A DNA stretch of 64,000 bases from Acetobacterium sp. KB-1 (GCF_003260995.1 NZ_CP030040.1:3512889-3576888), one strand, 5' to 3'; shown: positions 42,879-50,752, numbered from the stretch's first letter. Made by a program: numbers and translations. The notes: generated from the letters alone by a model not told the origin.

Positions 42879-43508
42879 ATGTGTAATAATAAAGAACTGC
42901 ATCGTCATGGTGAACACCATGACCACGAAGAAGGTCATCCTCATAGCGGAACGACCAGTCATGATCATCAACATGCTCATCCCCATGCTGGTGATGAGGA
43001 GCATGAACATATCCACGAACATGATCATGAACACGCCCATACTCACAGTCATCCTCATAGTGATGACCATGATCATGGCAGTGAACATGTGCATACGACA
43101 GAACATGAGCATGAACATACCCATAAACACGCCCATCCCCATCCTCATCAGCATGACCATGCCCATCCCCATGAAACACAGGAGCATGCCCATGGTCATG
43201 AACATCCCCATGGACACGAACATCCCCATCCTCACGTGCATGGTGATGGACATTGTGGAAATCATGCCAAAAATGGCGCCGGTTGCTGCCAAGGTGGTGA
43301 TGTTGAAAACAAAGACGTCGAGATATTAGGCTTATTGCTGGATCATTGGGTTACCCATAATCAGGATCACGCGATGGAGTATAATACCTGGGTTGAAAAA
43401 ATGAACCGACTCGGTAAAAACGATGTCGCTGAATCCCTTATCGAAGCAATTGCATTGATGAGCGAAGCAGATAAACATCTCGTAGAAGCAAAAAAAGAAT
43501 TAAACTAA
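42879..43508 (+). CDS. Very His-rich CooJ-like putative nickel-storage protein with HWxxHxxDH tail domain
   Basis: 209 aa. Residues ~8-130 are mostly HxH repeats with Asp, Glu and Pro and about fifty His in all. They are followed by CGNH, then GAGCC, then a helical tail of ~65 residues. Such tracts bind many Ni/Zn ions, as in CooJ of Rhodospirillum. The tail carries LLLDHWVTHNQDHAMEYNTW and matches the whole 72-aa protein at 46561-46779. AGGAGGAAAAAAAT precedes ATG 42879. It sits between the two acsB genes, so supplying nickel for the A- and C-clusters is the best guess. Antisense Met-rich frames over this gene are artefacts of the CAT/CAC codons. Confidence 0.8.
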   Translation: MCNNKELHRHGEHHDHEEGHPHSGTTSHDHQHAHPHAGDEEHEHIHEHDHEHAHTHSHPHSDDHDHGSEHVHTTEHEHEHTHKHAHPHPHQHDHAHPHETQEHAHGHEHPHGHEHPHPHVHGDGHCGNHAKNGAGCCQGGDVENKDVEILGLLLDHWVTHNQDHAMEYNTWVEKMNRLGKNDVAESLIEAIALMSEADKHLVEAKKELN

Positions 43509-43683
43509 TCATTACTGTTTGCGTTTCTAGTGCGATCATCGTCTTGAGACGCAAATTTTGCAACTAATCGTATAAAGCAGAAAAACAATTGATGGGCGGT
43601 TGCTTTATTTTAGTCGCCCGTGAAAGTGTTAACCAATGCCTGAAGGTATTGAATTTCTTTAGAAAAGGAAGTGTGTAGTTGTT

Positions 43684-45819
43684 ATGAGTTTGACAGATTT
43701 GATTTACGCTGGTTCTAATGCGGTGGCAGGTTTAACAGAAGGTGCAGTAGATGATGCCATCAAAAAATATGGTGAGAGCCACGCGGTAGGATATCCCGAT
43801 ACAGCCTATTTTTTACCGATTATTTATGCCGCAACAGGGGTTAAGATAAAGACATTGGGTGATTTACCGGCAGCAGTTGGGATTCTTAAGAGTTTGATCA
43901 CCAATAAAGAAGATTTGGGCGAAGCGTTAAACGCCGGACTGGCGACAGCGGTTGGGGCTGAAATTATTGAGGCGATTCGATATCTTGATGGTGATCCATA
44001 CGCCAACGATTCGGGCATTGGTTTTGTGGCGGATCCCATTATTCGTTCGTTGGGCGTGCCCCTGGTAACCGGCGATATTCCCGGGATTGCCGTTCTTTTA
44101 GGGGAATCCTCAGACCCTGCTGAATTAGCAGCGATTGTAAAAGATTATCAGGAAAAAGGTTTACTGACCTTTATGGTTGGTAATATCATCGAGCAGGCGC
44201 TGGAAGCCGGAGTTAAGATGGGGCTGGATTATCGTGTCATTCCTTTGGGCCATGAAGTGACCTCTGTCATTCATGTTGTCTCGGTGGCAATTCGGGCGGC
44301 GCTTATTTTTGGTGGCATCGAGCCTGGTAAACTGGCTGAATTTTTAACCTACACCAAAGAACGGGTGCCGGCCTTTGTCAATACCTTTGGCGAATTAAAT
44401 GAAGTTGTAGTTTCGGTGGGAGCGGGAGCGATTGCCCTGGGTTTCCCGGTGATTGCCGACGTCCCTGTGCCGGAAGTACCGGGTGCATTAATGACCCAGG
44501 CAGACCATGCTAAAACAGTTGAGTTTTCTTTAGAAGCTCGTGATATTAAGATCAAGGTTACAAAAATTGATGTTCCCGTTTCGGTTGCCTCGGCGTTTGA
44601 AGGTGAGCGTGTCCGTAAGGATACCATGTTTGCTGAATTTGGCGGCAACAAAACGAAATGCTGGGAATTGGTAAGAGAAGCGGAATTAAGTGAAATAGAA
44701 GATCATAAAATTACAGTAATTGGTCCAGAAATTGACGATGCCCAATTTGCAGGTGCTGATGTCGTGCGGTTACCCTTAGGTATTCTGGTTGAAGTTGCCG
44801 GTAAAGGTATGCAAAAGGATTTTGAATCGGTATTAGAACGACGGATTCATTACTTTACCAACTACATCGATGGCGCCATGCATGTCGGACAACGTAACAT
44901 TGCCTGGATTCGTTTAACAAAAGAAGCTTATGAAAAAGGATTCCGCTTAAAACACATCGGTGAAGTATTGTATGCAAAAATGCGGGCAGACTTCGATAAC
45001 GTTGTCGATAAATGTCAGGTAACGCTTTATACGACTCAGGAAGATGTGGCCCGACTTGAAGAAGAAGTGGTCAAACCAATTTATAGCCAACGGGACGATC
45101 GTTTAAACGCCTTAACCGATGAAAGCGTTGATACCTTCTATACCTGTACCCTCTGTCAGTCGTTTGCACCGAGCCATGTTTGTGTGGTAACGCCAGAACG
45201 ATTAGGCTTATGCGGTGCTGTTTCGTGGTTGGATAGTAAAGCGACCAAGGAATTGGATCCGGCCGGACCATCCCAACCGATTGAAAAAGGTGTTGCTGTG
45301 GATGAAAAAATTGGTATCTGGGAGTCTGTTAATAAAACCGTTGCGGCAGCATCGCAGGGGGCCGTTGAGCGGGTAACCTTATACTCAATCCTGGAAGATC
45401 CAATGACTTCTTGCGGTTGTTTTGAATGTATCTGTGGGATCATGCCGGAAGCCAATGGTGTTGTTATTGTTAACCGTGAGTTTGGCGAAATCTCACCGGT
45501 GGGGATGACCTTTGGGGAATTGGCGTCGATGACTGGTGGCGGCGTTCAAACACCCGGATTTATGGGACATGGCCGACATTTTATCGGGTCCAAGAAATTT
45601 ATGTCGGCTGAAGGCGGACTAACGCGAATTGTCTGGATGCCAAAAGAATTAAAAGATGATGTCGCAGAACGTCTAAATAAGGCCGTACTTGAATTAACAG
45701 GGATAGAAAATTTCGTTGACATGGTTTGCGATGAAACCATTGCGACCGACTCCGAAGCGGTATTGGAGTTCCTGGAATCAAAGGGACACCCGGCTCTGAC
45801 CATGGACCCCATTATGTAA
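43684..45819 (+). CDS. acsB2: Acetyl-CoA synthase (copy 2)
   Basis: 711 aa paralogue of acsB1. All A-cluster ligands are kept: Cys488, Cys491, Cys500, Cys510 and Cys577-Gly-Cys579. The C-terminal two thirds are nearly identical to copy 1. The first ~110 residues diverge and are shorter (the ELPYEGRHVEDLNTTDVRY stretch of copy 1 is replaced), in the domain that contacts CODH and lines the CO tunnel. Codon use is milder than in copy 1, suggesting lower expression. GGAAGTG precedes ATG 43684. No second acsA accompanies it; the neighbours are nickel-type accessory genes. It could be an active alternative ACS used without CODH, for example with external CO or pyruvate-derived carbon. Confidence 0.95.
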   Translation: MSLTDLIYAGSNAVAGLTEGAVDDAIKKYGESHAVGYPDTAYFLPIIYAATGVKIKTLGDLPAAVGILKSLITNKEDLGEALNAGLATAVGAEIIEAIRYLDGDPYANDSGIGFVADPIIRSLGVPLVTGDIPGIAVLLGESSDPAELAAIVKDYQEKGLLTFMVGNIIEQALEAGVKMGLDYRVIPLGHEVTSVIHVVSVAIRAALIFGGIEPGKLAEFLTYTKERVPAFVNTFGELNEVVVSVGAGAIALGFPVIADVPVPEVPGALMTQADHAKTVEFSLEARDIKIKVTKIDVPVSVASAFEGERVRKDTMFAEFGGNKTKCWELVREAELSEIEDHKITVIGPEIDDAQFAGADVVRLPLGILVEVAGKGMQKDFESVLERRIHYFTNYIDGAMHVGQRNIAWIRLTKEAYEKGFRLKHIGEVLYAKMRADFDNVVDKCQVTLYTTQEDVARLEEEVVKPIYSQRDDRLNALTDESVDTFYTCTLCQSFAPSHVCVVTPERLGLCGAVSWLDSKATKELDPAGPSQPIEKGVAVDEKIGIWESVNKTVAAASQGAVERVTLYSILEDPMTSCGCFECICGIMPEANGVVIVNREFGEISPVGMTFGELASMTGGGVQTPGFMGHGRHFIGSKKFMSAEGGLTRIVWMPKELKDDVAERLNKAVLELTGIENFVDMVCDETIATDSEAVLEFLESKGHPALTMDPIM

Positions 45820-45865
45820 CAAATGGTTGTAATTAAGACTAAACGGTTATAATGAATGACAGTCA

Positions 45866-45888
45866 CCCCTTAAGCTTGTGTTAAGGGG
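45866..45888 (+). other. Hairpin between acsB2 and cooT
   Basis: CCCCTTAA (45866-45873) pairs with TTAAGGGG (45881-45888), extended by flanking CAG/CTG. No T run follows, so it is more likely an mRNA-stability element than a terminator. Confidence 0.45.
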
Positions 45889-45936
45889 TAGGCTGTGTTA
45901 AAATAGCCTAAATTAAAAAGAAAGGAGACCAAGAAC

Positions 45937-46134
45937 ATGTGTGAATCTTCAGCTTATATGATTACTCCTGAAGGAGAAACAAAGATAATGGACTATGTTG
46001 TTGATATCGTTCCAAACGACGATGGCAGTTTAACGCTGTCTGACTTATTGGGTGGTACAAAAATTGTTCAAGGCAAACTCAAAGAAGTAAAACTTCTAAA
46101 CCACAAAATTATTATTGAAGGAATAGCGGTTTAG
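45937..46134 (+). CDS. cooT: CooT-family small nickel-binding protein
   Basis: 65 aa. It begins MCESSAYM, with the Cys2 that binds Ni(II) in CooT homodimers, followed by a small beta-barrel-like sequence (TPEGETKIMDYVVDIVPNDD, then KLKEVKLLNHKIIIEGIAV). Length and pattern fit CooT. AAAGGAGACCAAGAAC gives ATG 45937. The next gene starts 3 nt after the stop. With the His-rich protein and CooC it completes a CooC/CooJ/CooT-like trio for nickel delivery to CODH/ACS. Confidence 0.8.
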   Translation: MCESSAYMITPEGETKIMDYVVDIVPNDDGSLTLSDLLGGTKIVQGKLKEVKLLNHKIIIEGIAV

Positions 46135-46137
46135 CCA

Positions 46138-46560
46138 ATGAACATTGTTGTGCTAGATGGTATGGGAGGAGGCATTGGATCTCGAATTGTCGGTATTTTA
46201 AAAGATGAAATACCGCCGTATATTGAAATATATGGATTGGGAACCAATGCACTGGCCACAGCGGCCATGTTAAAAAAAGGCGCTAATAAAGGTGCAACCG
46301 GAGAAAATGCCATTGCGGTCACGGTAAAAAAAGCGGATTTTATAATTGGCTCAATTGCGATGACCATTCCAAACTCGATGATGGGAGAAGTCACGCCACG
46401 AATGGTTGAAGCGATTGGAAACAGCGATGGATTAAAAATCTATATTCCGATTCTGCCGGAAAATCACCATATTGTTTCACTGGAAGAAAAACCACTCTTG
46501 CTCCAGATTCGAGAAGCCGTTTCGTTGATAAAAAAAGAACTTAATTTAGGAGAAGTGTAG
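46138..46560 (+). CDS. DUF3842-family protein
   Basis: 140 aa. MNIVVLDGMGGGIGSRIVG is a Rossmann-like Gly-rich start, and GTNALATAAMLKKGANKGATGENAI and GEVTPRMVEAIGNS are typical of DUF3842. Function is unknown. The gene is tightly packed between cooT (3 nt) and the 72-aa HWxxH gene (0 nt), so all three are translated from one message. It has a nucleotide-binding look but no complete P-loop. A role in nickel or CODH/ACS maturation is inferred only from place. Confidence 0.75.
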   Translation: MNIVVLDGMGGGIGSRIVGILKDEIPPYIEIYGLGTNALATAAMLKKGANKGATGENAIAVTVKKADFIIGSIAMTIPNSMMGEVTPRMVEAIGNSDGLKIYIPILPENHHIVSLEEKPLLLQIREAVSLIKKELNLGEV

Positions 46561-46779
46561 ATGGATGCTAAATTAAAGATGGATAAGGAAGCGGATATTT
46601 TCAAGGTGTTGCTGGCCCATTGGATTAATCACACCGGTGATCATATTGATGGCTATCGGGAGTGGGCTGAGAAATTACAGGGTACATCAAAAGACGCGGT
46701 GTCCCGGGAAATATTTCTGGCAATTGACAAGATGCGTGAAGCACAAAAGAAAATTATGGAAGCCAAAATGCGTTTCTAA
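46561..46779 (+). CDS. 72-aa HWxxHxxDH helical protein, paralogue of the His-rich protein's tail
   Basis: 72 aa. LLAHWINHTGDHIDGYREW aligns with LLDHWVTHNQDHAMEYNTW in the His-rich protein at 42879-43508, and the rest (W..K, then an amphipathic helix with AIDKMREAQKKIMEAK) aligns with its last 35 residues. The invariant HW-x2-H-x2-DH pattern looks like a metal site on a helical bundle. The start ATG lies immediately after the DUF3842 stop, behind AGGAGAAGTGTAG. No name is known to me. It probably pairs with, or substitutes for, the tail domain in metal transfer. Confidence 0.7.
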   Translation: MDAKLKMDKEADIFKVLLAHWINHTGDHIDGYREWAEKLQGTSKDAVSREIFLAIDKMREAQKKIMEAKMRF

Positions 46780-46899
46780 AGACACGATAATAGCTTAAAA
46801 TTAATGACAACCCATGCTTGAAAGCAGGACTTTTTGTTCTGTTTTTTTTCGTATTAGTAAAGTGATGCGACAGCTGTAAGGAATCGTAGTCAAAAGTGG

Positions 46900-46938
46900 A
46901 GCCCCGGGAAAATGATACGTTTTCTCGGGGCTTTTTTT
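46900..46938 (+). terminator. Strong terminator closing the acs/nickel region
   Basis: AGCCCCGGGAAAA (46900-46912) pairs with TTTTCTCGGGGCT (46920-46932), followed by a T run. Confidence 0.9.
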
Positions 46939-47009
46939 AATAAAAAGTTATGTGGTTTTTTATAGATGAGGTATAATTAAAGTAACGAAAAGCAAAAGAA
47001 GGTAAATAA

Positions 47010-47822
47010 ATGCGAATAAAAGATAAGAAACGTTTTATGCTAGCTTGTGGTGGATTGGCGACAATTCTGATTTTAATGATTACTGTTTTGACCATCGGTT
47101 TTTGGAACCGCAATGATAACCAGGCAAAGACTGATAACAACACGAAGTCCCAGACGACAGCGGTGGCAAACGAAAGTGAAACAGCGGTAAATTCCCAGGC
47201 AGCAGTGACTGAACAGCCATCAGAAACAAAAGAAGAAATAAAAAATGCATCGTCTGCAGATATAAATAGCACCGACAGTATAACAAAACTGGTTAACAAG
47301 AACCACAGTATTTCGTCAAACTATCGACCCGCTGATCTGGTTACGGTTGATCTGCCATCGACCCGGGATACCCAACTGCGAAGCGTTGCGATCGCGGGCC
47401 TGACGAACCTTTTTGAAGCAGCTGAGGCTGAAGGTTATGAACTGTTTTGTTGTTCCGGGTATCGCTCCTATGAAACCCAAACTGAACTCTATGCCTGGAA
47501 TGTGGAAACCTATGGGGTTGATGGTGCCGAATTGGTCAGTGCCCGGCCGGGAATGAGCGAACACCAGTTGGGTTTAGCTATGGATGTCACAAGTGCGTCG
47601 GTGGAGTTTGATCTGCTGGAGAGTTTTGGATCAACGCCAGAAGGACAATTCATCAAAGAGAATGCCCATAAATTTGGTTTTATTGTCCGCTATCCCCAGG
47701 GTAAAACCGATATTACCGGTTATGCCTATGAACCCTGGCATCTGCGCTATTTAGGGATCGATGTGGCTACCGATATTTATAAGAGCGGAAAAACCATGGA
47801 AGAGTATTATGGTACAAATTAA
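47010..47822 (+). CDS. VanY-type D-alanyl-D-alanine carboxypeptidase (M15B)
   Basis: 270 aa. One N-terminal membrane anchor (residues ~10-31) is followed by a Ser/Thr/Gln/Glu-rich linker of ~60 residues and an extracellular peptidase domain. Zinc ligands and catalytic residues are visible: SEHQLGLAMDV (SxHxxGxAxD) and EPWHLRY. GYRSYETQTELY is the substrate-binding loop. Removes terminal D-Ala from peptidoglycan stems or precursors. No van regulators or ligases are nearby, so it is ordinary wall maintenance, not a resistance operon. AGAAGG precedes ATG 47010. Confidence 0.9.
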   Translation: MRIKDKKRFMLACGGLATILILMITVLTIGFWNRNDNQAKTDNNTKSQTTAVANESETAVNSQAAVTEQPSETKEEIKNASSADINSTDSITKLVNKNHSISSNYRPADLVTVDLPSTRDTQLRSVAIAGLTNLFEAAEAEGYELFCCSGYRSYETQTELYAWNVETYGVDGAELVSARPGMSEHQLGLAMDVTSASVEFDLLESFGSTPEGQFIKENAHKFGFIVRYPQGKTDITGYAYEPWHLRYLGIDVATDIYKSGKTMEEYYGTN

Positions 47823-47951
47823 GTGACCGATCCGAGATCAAAGAGATGTGAAAAAGAATACCAAAGGTGGTGTCCTTTTTTGATAGCCATGGCTGCCAGA
47901 AAAAAACTATTTAAAAAAACTTGACTATCTGATATAATAATCAGTGTTTCT

Positions 47952-48028
47952 GCGCCCGTAGCTCAGGTGGATAGAGCAGTAGTTTCCTAAACTGCGTGCC
48001 GGAGGTTCGAATCCTCTCGGGTGCACCA
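47952..48028 (+). tRNA. tRNA-Arg (anticodon CCT)
   Basis: 77 nt including an encoded CCA. The acceptor GCGCCCG pairs with CGGGTGC, the D arm is GCTC/GAGC, the anticodon stem GTAGT/ACTGC encloses loop TTCCTAA (anticodon CCT, decoding AGG), and the T arm is GGAGG-TTCGAAT-CCTCT. All arms fold cleanly. Confidence 0.97.
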
Positions 48029-48033
48029 CGATT

Positions 48034-48080
48034 ATCAGGTTAAAAAAGACGCAGTCTGCGTCTTTTTTAACCTGATTTTT
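48034..48080 (+). terminator. Terminator after tRNA-Arg
   Basis: A 20-bp perfect stem (48034-48053 with 48057-48076) and a 3-nt loop, followed by T residues. It ends tRNA transcription. Confidence 0.9.
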
Positions 48081-48117
48081 TATGTTATGATGCAAATGAG
48101 ATTGTTTATAAAAACGA

Positions 48118-48573
48118 ATGAGAATTAAAATGAAAATTATTAATGTAAAAGACCGAAATGCTATGCTGATAGAGCAACTTGTAAAAGTGCGAAAAGCTTC
48201 GGTGAAAGAAACGCATTTATTTTTGTCCGATTTGGAGATTGACAATATTGAAAAATATGTTCCGCAGGCTTTAGCAGGGATTCCAAATTTGATTGTTGCA
48301 GAAAACCAGCGTGGTGTTTCGGTTGCATTTATGGGAATAGATGAACAAAAACTTGAAATGTTGTTTATTCATCCCAAAGAACGCGGGCATGGTTTGGGCA
48401 GAGAATTAGTTGAATATGGCATTAAGGAATATTTTATTAATGAGCTGGGAGTTAATGAGCAAAACCCACAAGCAAAAGGATTTTATGAACATATGGGATT
48501 TGAAGTTTATAAGAGAACTGAAGTAGACGAGCAAGGCATGCCGTATCCTATTTTGTACATGAAATTATCATAA
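48118..48573 (+). CDS. GNAT-family N-acetyltransferase
   Basis: 151 aa. Acetyl-CoA-binding motif A is KLEMLFIHPKERGHGLGREL; motif B is PQAKGFYEHMGFEVYKR. Similar to ElaA/YjcF-like small acetyltransferases; the substrate is unknown. Two start codons fit (ATG 48118 and 48130) and neither has a strong ribosome site. It is a single gene between the tRNA terminator and another terminator at 48641. Confidence 0.85.
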   Translation: MRIKMKIINVKDRNAMLIEQLVKVRKASVKETHLFLSDLEIDNIEKYVPQALAGIPNLIVAENQRGVSVAFMGIDEQKLEMLFIHPKERGHGLGRELVEYGIKEYFINELGVNEQNPQAKGFYEHMGFEVYKRTEVDEQGMPYPILYMKLS

Positions 48574-48606
48574 GTTATTTTTTGTGGGTTAATAAGATTT
48601 TCCCTA

Positions 48607-48630
48607 CATCTATTTTGTACTAATGTCACA
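48607..48630 (+). repeat. Left copy of imperfect 24-bp direct repeat flanking the ECF module
   Basis: CATCTATTTTGTACTAAT plus six bases matches 50171-50194 at 21 of 24 positions. The two copies bracket the sigma factor and its partner gene (48836-50138). Confidence 0.45.
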
Positions 48631-48640
48631 GTGAAAAATT

Positions 48641-48666
48641 AAGGACGGTTTTCAGCCGTCCTTTTT
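48641..48666 (+). terminator. Terminator after GNAT gene
   Basis: GGACGG-TTTTCAG-CCGTCC stem followed by TTTTT. Confidence 0.8.
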
Positions 48667-48835
48667 GTTCTCCACAACAATGATAATACAATAAATTTTT
48701 TTACATAGAAGTACCTAAGTCGATAAGCACATGCTCTACAGAATCACAAAAAGTAGTAAAAAAATATTTTTTTAAAAAGCCAACAAAACAACGATGATGC
48801 TGCATTTAAACAGCATAAGGATAAAGGAGGTAATA

Positions 48836-49603
48836 ATGAATATTGTCAAAATTGAAACTATATTTGATTTGATAAAAAACAAAGAACTGTCTGGGTTCGA
48901 ACTTTTATACGAACAGTATTTTCGTATTATGTACGGCATCGCATATTCGATTACCGGCAACGACGAGGTGAGCAAGGATGCTGTCCAAAATACGCTAATT
49001 AAGCTATTTGTTCTCGAACCACATAAATTCCCCCAAGCGCATGCGTTGACATGGCTCTATACCGTTGTCAAAAATGAAGCGCTTATGTTGCTCCGCAAGG
49101 AAAAGCAGACTATCGACATCAGCACCGTTGCTGAAAAACTGCCAATGATTGACAAGGGCATCGAGGAATTTATCGATATGGAAAACTACTACACTTTGAT
49201 TTCATCGCTGAACGAAAAACAACGGCAGATTGTCACGCTGAAGGTGTTGGGTGGTATGAGTCATAAAGAAATATCCCACATGCTGCAGAAGCCGATAGGT
49301 ACTATTCAATGGACATACAACATGTCCATCAAAAAACTGCGTGTTGCGATTTCTACGATGGCTGCGTTTGTCATCATGCTAGGCACAGGCTTTGTTTATA
49401 AGCTAATTAGAGCATTTGATACAGAATACATTGAAATCCCAGAAATGGATATGGAGCCGCCCGTCAATATTCCAGCATCACCAATAATTGATGCGTGGGT
49501 TATTGGGCTCGGTATATGCTTTTTGTTGTCGGTAACAGCTTTAATCATATTTTTTAGAAATTCAGACAAATTGCCAACAAAACGCAAAGCCAGACGCATC
49601 TAA
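48836..49603 (+). CDS. ECF-type RNA polymerase sigma factor with C-terminal membrane segments
   Basis: 255 aa. Sigma region 2 covers residues ~14-80 (FELLYEQYFRIMYGIAYSIT, AVQNTLIKLF) and region 4 residues ~120-170 (LNEKQRQIVTLKVLGGMSHKEISHML... IGTIQWTYNMSIKKLR). Two hydrophobic segments follow (~residues 175-195 and 220-242), so the factor may be membrane-tethered or carry its own anti-sigma-like tail. AAAGGAGGTAATA gives ATG 48836; the 14 codons upstream are not needed. The secreted protein gene 52 nt downstream is likely its regulated partner. Confidence 0.8.
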   Translation: MNIVKIETIFDLIKNKELSGFELLYEQYFRIMYGIAYSITGNDEVSKDAVQNTLIKLFVLEPHKFPQAHALTWLYTVVKNEALMLLRKEKQTIDISTVAEKLPMIDKGIEEFIDMENYYTLISSLNEKQRQIVTLKVLGGMSHKEISHMLQKPIGTIQWTYNMSIKKLRVAISTMAAFVIMLGTGFVYKLIRAFDTEYIEIPEMDMEPPVNIPASPIIDAWVIGLGICFLLSVTALIIFFRNSDKLPTKRKARRI

Positions 49604-49655
49604 AAGACATAAGCAAAACAAAATGCTTAAAATTAAAACGAAAAGGAGAATAACA

Positions 49656-50138
49656 GTGAAAAAAAATAAAACAATCATGTTGCTGACTCTTGGATGCGTT
49701 ATGTCTCTCAGTTTAACCGCCTACGCCTGTGTTGCCACCAACTCGAAAGATTCGATTCTAGACAGCCAAGTTGAGTTGAAAATGCCTATAACAGCACCAG
49801 CACTGGAAGGTGAAATCACTGATGATGCTGAAGTGCTTGATGTTGTGCAGTTCAAAGGCAAAATTGACAGCATTGATGGGGACGAAGCCATCGTGACACC
49901 CGATAAAGGTGAAGATATCCGTAGCTCTGGAGATGCCGTTCGTATCAATATCGCCGATTACAGCAAACCACTCAACAAAGGCTATTCCGTAACGATCTAT
50001 TATGACGGTGTAATTATGGATAGCTACCCGTTGCAGATTAACCTCCTTGGCATTAACGATGAAATGTTCGATATTGAAGAACCTAGCATCAGTGACGACT
50101 TCGATGAAGCGGTTTCGTTTGATAATTCATATGAATAA
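49656..50138 (+). CDS. Secreted/exported protein paired with the ECF sigma factor (DUF3221-like)
   Basis: 160 aa, GTG start behind AAAAGGAGAATAACA. An N-terminal signal sequence (KKNKTIMLLTLGCVMSLSLTAYA) ends near residue 24, with a Cys directly after. The mature part contains FKGKIDSIDGDEAIVTPD and a small OB/beta-like domain reminiscent of DUF3221/YobA-type secreted proteins, plus an acidic tail. No enzyme motif is seen. Its place after the sigma gene suggests an envelope-stress or sensing role. Confidence 0.6.
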   Translation: MKKNKTIMLLTLGCVMSLSLTAYACVATNSKDSILDSQVELKMPITAPALEGEITDDAEVLDVVQFKGKIDSIDGDEAIVTPDKGEDIRSSGDAVRINIADYSKPLNKGYSVTIYYDGVIMDSYPLQINLLGINDEMFDIEEPSISDDFDEAVSFDNSYE

Positions 50139-50164
50139 ACGATTCTATATCCTCTTATTATTTG

Positions 50165-50223
50165 ATATTGCATCTATTTTATACTAATTGCACAAACTTT
50201 TCAGGCTGAAATAGATGCAATAT
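50165..50223. repeat. 15-bp perfect inverted repeat, 29-nt spacer
   Basis: ATATTGCATCTATTT at 50165-50179 and its exact reverse complement at 50209-50223. It overlaps the right direct repeat. It could be an RNA hairpin at the operon end or the terminal repeat of a lost element. Confidence 0.6.
50171..50194 (+). repeat. Right copy of imperfect 24-bp direct repeat flanking the ECF module
   Basis: Matches 48607-48630 at 21/24 positions; see that entry. Confidence 0.45.
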
Positions 50224-50534
50224 TGTATCTGTTTTGGTCTGATTTTTTATGTTATACTTAAAATAATGTCTGACGAAAGATCTTTTTATTTTTTATACAA
50301 TGTATGGACGCAGGGATTTGTGGAGGTATCTACTTCAGCTAAGCTGCATCTATTCTGATCTAACGACACAATAAAATACGATGGCATAGCCGTTTTTTTG
50401 CTGAAAAACTTAAAAATTTGTGGTTTTGTAAAAATTTTATTTGTGCGATAAAAACTATTGCAAAGTATCACAACAAGGTTTATACTTCATAGAGTTGTAT
50501 CGTGGGAACCGCCGTGTTTAATCAAGGAGATCGT

Positions 50535-50720
50535 ATGGAAAATTATAAAAAGTATCTCATCGTTTTTGGATTACTGTTATTATTTGCATTAGTTTCTCCC
50601 GTCATTCTTGCCTGGATCAGTGTCATTCTTTCGCCGATTATAACAACAGCAGGGGTGGTAGCGTTAATTTTTATTGCCACGGTGATCATTGCCTGGTACG
50701 GAAAAATTGGACGCAAGTAG
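50535..50720 (+). CDS. Small membrane protein
   Basis: 61 aa with two hydrophobic helices (residues ~8-30 and ~33-54), a Lys/Tyr-rich N-terminus and a basic C-terminus (KIGRK). AAGGAGATCGT precedes ATG 50535. No family recognised. Confidence 0.6.
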   Translation: MENYKKYLIVFGLLLLFALVSPVILAWISVILSPIITTAGVVALIFIATVIIAWYGKIGRK

Positions 50721-50752
50721 CGGTTGCACGATCGATTTACTTTTGACTAAAC

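Larger units (their letters stand above)
50139..50534. other. AT-rich intergenic region with inverted and direct repeats
   Basis: 396 nt without a supported gene. It contains the right copy of the 24-bp repeat (50171-50194), a 15-bp perfect inverted repeat (50165-50179 with 50209-50223, 29-nt spacer), and AT-rich promoter-like sequence before the small membrane protein. Confidence 0.6.

Noticed and set aside
42900-43250. CRISPR-like or tandem DNA repeat appearance
   Set aside because: Repeats are 6-12 nt codon-level HxH units without spacers of uniform length; it is coding sequence.
42846-43292. Met- and His-rich frames on both strands opposite or out of frame with the His-rich gene
   Set aside because: They are shadows of repeated CAT/CAC codons; no ribosome site, and the real gene in the +3 frame is well supported.
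47010-47822. Vancomycin-resistance operon
   Set aside because: A single VanY-like peptidase without vanH, vanA/B, vanX or a two-component system is housekeeping.
47925-48245. Minus-strand ORF over the tRNA
   Set aside because: It covers tRNA-Arg and its terminator on the opposite strand and has no ribosome site.
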